Under the pieces are notes generated by a model. It was not told the origin of the DNA, ran no database searches, and saw only the letters and a program-made list of their open reading frames with translations. Source: Magnetominusculus dajiuhuensis (GTDB taxonomy: Bacteria; Nitrospirota; Thermodesulfovibrionia; Thermodesulfovibrionales; Magnetobacteriaceae). Taken from it: a DNA stretch of 36,277 bases. This document shows positions 32,527 to 36,277 of this stretch, piece by piece (position 1 is the stretch's first letter; every line of letters starts with the position of its first letter). The stretch covers positions 1 to 36,277 of the forward strand of contig NZ_JBJUSG010000016.1 of the NCBI RefSeq assembly GCF_046044395.1, read 5' to 3'. The translations under genes and the position numbers were made by a program.

Positions 32527-33094
32527 TGATATTCACACTCAAATTATCTATTATGGCGTGGCAGATGTACTGGTGAATTACCTCGACATAGCCGTAGTGT
32601 GCAACGGGCACGTAGAAGTTTAGATCTCCCATTGCCCTTAATGGATTGTCTGCGTTGAATCCTGAGAGGGTTATGACGGCGCAGTCTTTGGCCCTCGCCG
32701 CCCTGACCGCGTTTAATATGTTTTTCGACTGCCCGGAGCTGCTCACCGCAACAAGGTAATCCCCTTTGACGGCAAACAGCTCAACAGGTTTTTCAAACAC
32801 ATATTCGTATCCGAAATCATTCCCCATACACGTCAGCATCGAGGCATCGTTAAAGGCCAGGGCGGCAATCCCCCCGTTCTTACTGAAATCTGTCGCCATA
32901 TGGCTGCATATCGCGGCGCTTCCACCGTTACCAACAAACATGAGTTTCAGGTCAGAGCCGGCCAGCGCCCTGATTAACACGCACGCGCAGCCTATCGCCA
33001 CTGGAAAATCTATCCTGCCGCCTTTCAAGTCGCTACACTCTATCTTTTCAAGCAGCAACTTAAAGTCGCCGATGTATTGTTTTATAGTTTCCAT
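32516..33094 (-). CDS. SIS-domain phosphosugar isomerase, GmhA-like
   Basis: A 192-aa single SIS domain. GNGGSAAICSHMATDF, GNDFGYEYVFEKPVE and AVSSSGQSKNILNAV match the pattern of sedoheptulose-7-phosphate isomerase (GmhA). Of the GmhA zinc-site residues, the first His is present (SHMATDF) with Asp at the usual Glu position, and the C-terminal helix has His at both sites (EVIHQYICHAI), so the metal site would be altered. It would convert sedoheptulose 7-phosphate to D-glycero-D-manno-heptose 7-phosphate. It overlaps the kinase gene by one base (TGATG). Confidence 0.82.
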   Translation of the reverse strand: METIKQYIGDFKLLLEKIECSDLKGGRIDFPVAIGCACVLIRALAGSDLKLMFVGNGGSAAICSHMATDFSKNGGIAALAFNDASMLTCMGNDFGYEYVFEKPVELFAVKGDYLVAVSSSGQSKNILNAVRAARAKDCAVITLSGFNADNPLRAMGDLNFYVPVAHYGYVEVIHQYICHAIIDNLSVNINAR

Positions 33095-34632
33095 CAGCGC
33101 AGCATCCTGTTCATAAATTGAATCACTTCATACTTTTCAACCGGATTTTTATTTCCCACGATTTGCACGGCCAGCGCCCCGACGACATTGCCGACAAAGG
33201 ACGCCGCCTCCGCGGGCATATCAACTGCTAAGCACGAGGCGGCATAAGTAAACAGGGCATCCCCTGCCCCTACCACATCCACAATATTTGTGGCAAACGC
33301 CGGTACCTTCGTTATCTCGCCACGTCCGTTTATATATATTAGTCCCCGTCCGCCGAGGGTGATTACCAGATGGTTGAAAGATACCTCAGACATCAGCGCC
33401 CGTGCAATATCGTCAATTACAGAGAACTTGTCCTGGACGGCCAGCCTTGCCTCGTACTCGTCGAGGCAGATGAAGTTGACGCGATTATATTTGGTGATGA
33501 GATTATAGCCCGCATTTGCCCCGTTTGTCTGGACGTTAACGGCGACTTTCGTAGAGAATTCCTCCATGTCCGCGATTATCCCTTTAGTAATAAGACCGTG
33601 CCCGAAGTCACAGACCATTATTAAATCATACTCATTGATAATAGATTTTATATGCCCGATTATCTGGTGGTTAAGGGTATCGTCTATGTAGTTGTCGTTG
33701 ATGTAGTTTATCTCGAAGACCTTTTGTCGTTGATTGCTGTTTATGTATCGCCTTTTGACTATTGTGGGGCCGTCTTTTCTATAAAAAAATTTCGGCCTGA
33801 TTGCTAATTTTAGATTATTGGTGATAAAATCTTCCTTTGAATCTTCTGCCCCCAGTGCGGTTATCATGTGGACATTATCGCAGATACCGGCAAGATGGTT
33901 TGCTATGGCCATGACCCCGCCATTGAAAACCTCATGGTTGATGTACTTGTTGACCAGGAGCTGGGCCTTGGGCGACTTGCCCATAGTTTCGCATGTATAG
34001 TACTCGTCAATTATGCAGTCGCCGATGAGCAGAATCTTCATTGTCTTTATTTTATTAATTGATTTTTCTATGTCTTCAAATTTATATTTTGCTGAGAATT
34101 TATTAAGAAATGTTACGACATCCGCTGGATAAATATCCGGAGTTTTTTTAATAGCCGGAATGAAATATTTATTCAGAAGCTCCGTAGATGAGAATACTAT
34201 TTCGTGTGTGAAACTCATCTGCGCCCCGATTTCCTTTATGACTTCGTACTCTTTCTGGAGTTTTCCCGTTTTGTCAGCGAAATTTTCGAACTCCTGCCCT
34301 TTGACGTATATATCGGGGCGCAGGAGGCGCAGCGTCTGCTCCGCGGTAGGCCATTCATTTATGGCCACATAGTCAACGCACTCAAGGGCTGCCAGACACT
34401 CTGCCCTGATTGCCTCATTAAACACCGGCCTGCCAGTTCCCTTATCTACGTAAACATCTGGCGTTACGGTGATGACAAGGCAGTCTCCCATTTGTCTTGC
34501 CGCCGCGAAATGTTTGATATGACCGGGGTGCATGAGATCAAAGCAGCCGTGGCAGTGGACAACGCGTTTGCCGTCGGCCTTCAATGCCACTAATATTTTT
34601 GAGAGTTCCTCTAAGCTATATATTTTTTTCAT
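33094..34632 (-). CDS. Bifunctional nucleotidyltransferase-PfkB kinase, HldE-like with reversed domain order
   Basis: A 512-aa fusion. Residues 1-~140 are a cytidylyltransferase-like domain with HGCFDLMHPGHIKHF (HxGH at 35-38) and a later RLLRPDIYVKG. After a linker (~145-195), residues ~197-510 form a PfkB/ribokinase-type kinase with LLIGDCIIDEYYTC and the catalytic VDVVGAGDALF (~450-460). In E. coli HldE the kinase is first and the transferase second; here the order is reversed. Both active-site motifs are intact. Expected role: phosphorylate a heptose 7-phosphate at C1 and activate it with a nucleotide. The GmhB phosphatase that normally acts between these steps is not in the window. ATGA overlap with the upstream gene. 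Confidence 0.87.
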   Translation of the reverse strand: MKKIYSLEELSKILVALKADGKRVVHCHGCFDLMHPGHIKHFAAARQMGDCLVITVTPDVYVDKGTGRPVFNEAIRAECLAALECVDYVAINEWPTAEQTLRLLRPDIYVKGQEFENFADKTGKLQKEYEVIKEIGAQMSFTHEIVFSSTELLNKYFIPAIKKTPDIYPADVVTFLNKFSAKYKFEDIEKSINKIKTMKILLIGDCIIDEYYTCETMGKSPKAQLLVNKYINHEVFNGGVMAIANHLAGICDNVHMITALGAEDSKEDFITNNLKLAIRPKFFYRKDGPTIVKRRYINSNQRQKVFEINYINDNYIDDTLNHQIIGHIKSIINEYDLIMVCDFGHGLITKGIIADMEEFSTKVAVNVQTNGANAGYNLITKYNRVNFICLDEYEARLAVQDKFSVIDDIARALMSEVSFNHLVITLGGRGLIYINGRGEITKVPAFATNIVDVVGAGDALFTYAASCLAVDMPAEAASFVGNVVGALAVQIVGNKNPVEKYEVIQFMNRMLR

Positions 34633-35582
34633 GGTTCAGCGCTTCTCAGTTCACAGAGGGCGCTCCAAAGGGCGGGGATGGCATCCCTGTGACTGCCCTT
34701 GATGTAACGGCCCGTGCCCCCGTCGGCCACTGTCCTTAAAAGTATCGTCTTTAATGGCCTGAAATAATACGTCGCGCAGTCCTTAGGCGGTTCATTTTTG
34801 GTATCGGTGATGTCATGGATGTCAAAGACGACTGTGGTGAAGTTGTCAATTTGGCGATTTTCCTGGGATGCCGCATTCCTAGCCATGCTGAGCGCTTTAA
34901 GGAAAACCTCCGGCGCCATCACAGCACTTCCAAAGCTCATAAGCACACCACCCTGAAGCCCCTCCACTACTGATACAAATTTAAGGAAATCATTGTATGA
35001 CAACGCCCCGGTTGCCGCTCCGTTGCAGTTCGGATGCTCATGGATTATATCATAACCAATACCAACGTGTATAGTTGCCGGAATCCTGAGCCTATATGCG
35101 GCGGCTAACAGGCTTATGTCCGTATGCGCAAAAGCGCCCTCAGAGATTGCCCTGCCTATGGCCTCGCCAAGTCCAATTTTTGTATCATTTTCGTAGGAGG
35201 CATTAATAATATCGTTTATCTGGCCGGTCTCTTTCCACAAACCAAACTGGCCGTCTTTGATATATTTCGAGACACCCTCTGTGGTAGCGCCAATCAGAGC
35301 CAGTTCATAGTCGTGTATGACGGCGGCGCCGTTTCCTGCAATGCACGATATATAACCATTTTCCATCATATCAATCAGATACCTCTGAACGCCGCTGCGT
35401 ATGACGTGTGCCCCCATCATAAGAATTACGGGGGATGAGCGCTGCCGTGCGGTTATGATATCAGAGGCGGTTTCCATTAACCTGCCGCCATCGCACGCTG
35501 TCAGGGGCATTATTGCATCGGAACTCATATCGTGTATCCTGCTATTAAGAGGCAGCAGTCGCAGCCTTCGCCGGTCAAACAT
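34629..35582 (-). CDS. Deoxyhypusine-synthase-like protein of unknown function
   Basis: A 317-aa protein resembling the NAD-binding fold of deoxyhypusine synthase: PVILMMGAHVIRSGVQRYLIDMM, GNGAAVIHDYELALIGATTEGV and TIHVGIGYDIIHEHPN. The EAVSWGK-type segment with the catalytic Lys of true deoxyhypusine synthases is not seen, and bacteria lack eIF5A, so it is not expected to make hypusine. I recall uncharacterised relatives in Geobacter- and Chlorobi-type genomes. Its ATG overlaps the Uma2 stop (ATGTTTGA) and its stop overlaps the HldE-like gene, tying it firmly to the heptose operon. Function unknown; a sugar- or nucleotide-linked NAD(P) reaction is a guess. Confidence 0.7.
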   Translation of the reverse strand: MFDRRRLRLLPLNSRIHDMSSDAIMPLTACDGGRLMETASDIITARQRSSPVILMMGAHVIRSGVQRYLIDMMENGYISCIAGNGAAVIHDYELALIGATTEGVSKYIKDGQFGLWKETGQINDIINASYENDTKIGLGEAIGRAISEGAFAHTDISLLAAAYRLRIPATIHVGIGYDIIHEHPNCNGAATGALSYNDFLKFVSVVEGLQGGVLMSFGSAVMAPEVFLKALSMARNAASQENRQIDNFTTVVFDIHDITDTKNEPPKDCATYYFRPLKTILLRTVADGGTGRYIKGSHRDAIPALWSALCELRSAEP

Positions 35583-36102
35583 AGGTTTTTAAATCGAATA
35601 TATCCCTGATATTGACATTGAGGCCGTCTATGATTTTTGACTGAACGACGCCTTCAAGTTCAGCGATGGAGTGTGTGATATATCTATTGTTTTCAATGGT
35701 AAGAATCTCAATAGTAAGTAATTCGGGGATGACAATCCAGTATTCAGGCAGTTTGTATTTCTCATATATTTCCCTTTTGACGGCGGTATCTCTTCTGTAT
35801 GTGCCGGGGGAAACTATTTCACATACCATATCAGGCACACCCCTTATCCAGTCCTGAAAGATTGCCATATTCTCTTTCCTGATAAAGATGATGTCGGGTT
35901 GAAGCCGGTTGATTGAATCTTCAAAGATTACGTCAAGCGGGGATAAACACACCTCTCCTAAACCGTTCTTGATAACATAATGGCGCATAATATCAGCTAA
36001 ATTAAAAACAATCCTCTGATGTTTACCAAATGGACTAGGCCCCATGATTTCCTCTCCGTTGATAATCTCTGTTAAGTCTAAATCTGCTTCAAGCGTTTGC
36101 AT
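35575..36102 (-). CDS. Uma2-family (DUF820, PF05685) PD-(D/E)XK nuclease-fold protein
   Basis: A 175-aa protein. The nuclease core is visible: PD (69-70) in RLQPDIIFIR, Glu95 in MVCEIVSPGTYRRD, a Lys-rich helix (KREIYEKYKLPEYWIV) and a final strand LTIEILTIENNRY. Uma2 proteins are abundant in cyanobacteria and some Nitrospirota; their biological role is largely unknown. It is the first gene after the 36109-36138 promoter, and its stop overlaps the next gene by 8 bp, so here it is physically part of a sugar-biosynthesis transcript. ATG 36102 has no ribosome site, in line with leaderless translation. Confidence 0.88.
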   Translation of the reverse strand: MQTLEADLDLTEIINGEEIMGPSPFGKHQRIVFNLADIMRHYVIKNGLGEVCLSPLDVIFEDSINRLQPDIIFIRKENMAIFQDWIRGVPDMVCEIVSPGTYRRDTAVKREIYEKYKLPEYWIVIPELLTIEILTIENNRYITHSIAELEGVVQSKIIDGLNVNIRDIFDLKTYV

Positions 36103-36108
36103 GATGGT

Positions 36109-36138
36109 AGTATATCATTGGGGTTACGGTTTTGTCGA
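36109..36138 (-). promoter_or_regulatory. Sigma70-like promoter giving a leaderless transcript
   Basis: Read on the minus strand: TCGACA (36138-36133), 18 bases, TATACT (36114-36109), each five of six matches to consensus. Six bases then separate the -10 box from ATG 36102, so transcription should start at or next to the start codon. It would drive the whole six-gene operon down to 30770. Confidence 0.6.
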
Positions 36139-36231
36139 TATTGGAGGCACGGCAAATTTGTTCTCCATCATAAGTAAGCGGTAGTTGCTTAGATTGTTGT
36201 TATCTTTGTCCCTTTTTGTCATTCCGCTTTC

Positions 36232-36277
36232 CAGACTGTGTCACAATAGTAAAGCAGCCCCCCCCCCCCCGGGGGGG
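36232..36277. repeat. Right-end copy of the 39-bp terminal inverted repeat, then G7
   Basis: 36232-36270 is the exact reverse complement of 1-39, with C13 at 36258-36270, followed by seven G. The C13G7 junction is self-complementary and looks like an assembly or sequencing artefact, or a foldback. Upstream, 36218-36226 carries the 'tgtcattcc' end seen in the MITE-like arms. No gene lies between 36139 and the end. Confidence 0.85.

Noticed and set aside
35575..36102. Uma2-like gene as part of a restriction-modification or defence island
   Set aside because: No methyltransferase or other defence gene nearby; it overlaps a sugar operon instead.
1..36277. Whole window as one composite transposon bounded by terminal inverted repeats, or as a circular replicon
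   Set aside because: No transposase, replication or partition gene is present, the gene content is chromosomal, and the ends look like assembly breakpoints.

Overview
The window looks like a metagenome-style contig from a Gram-negative, motile, type IV-pilus-bearing bacterium. The NuoI-like protein, the Geobacter-type CheA and CheD, the heavy use of ATA and AGG codons, and the small 'ggaatgaca' inverted-repeat elements suggest Nitrospirota (perhaps the Thermodesulfovibrionia/Magnetobacterium side) or a Desulfobacterota-like relative. I cannot settle which. No rRNA, tRNA, CRISPR array or intact transposase was found. Both ends carry the same 39-bp sequence in opposite orientation, including a 13-base G/C run, so the contig probably stops at a dispersed repeat or an assembly artefact.

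1-3486: a repeat-rich left end, then a large orphan membrane histidine kinase. 3528-13320: one long plus-strand signalling block behind a good sigma70-type promoter. It encodes a free-standing Cys/Trp ('two-CW') protein, a soluble duplicated receptor-like protein with a CheZ-like DxxxQ motif, then STAS, CheY, CheA, CheW, CheR, CheD and CheB, and ends with an orphan NuoI-like ferredoxin coupled to a bacteriohemerythrin. No flagellar gene is present. The likely job is redox- or oxygen-linked chemotaxis, with a non-standard phosphatase.

19746-13418 (minus): a tightly packed operon of B12-binding radical SAM enzyme, NodU/CmcH-type carbamoyltransferase, GT-C glycosyltransferase, ExbB, ExbD and a TonB-like protein without a TonB C-terminal domain. 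This combination of cell-envelope modification enzymes with a proton-driven motor is the least ordinary in the window. Upstream lie a broken Rpn-like gene, a MITE-like element and a GT2 glycosyltransferase.

21227-30066 (plus): a strong promoter, a giant PilY1-type tip adhesin with a novel-looking Cys-rich head, and four minor pilins (GspH/FimT, PilV, PilW, PilX types). A convergent MORN-repeat secreted protein follows.

36138-30770 (minus): six genes, every neighbouring pair overlapping, read from one predicted leaderless promoter: Uma2-family nuclease, deoxyhypusine-synthase-like protein, reversed-order HldE-like bifunctional enzyme, GmhA-like SIS isomerase, and a split transketolase. Transketolase (sedoheptulose 7-phosphate), isomerase, kinase and nucleotidyltransferase together outline an activated-heptose pathway for surface polysaccharide.
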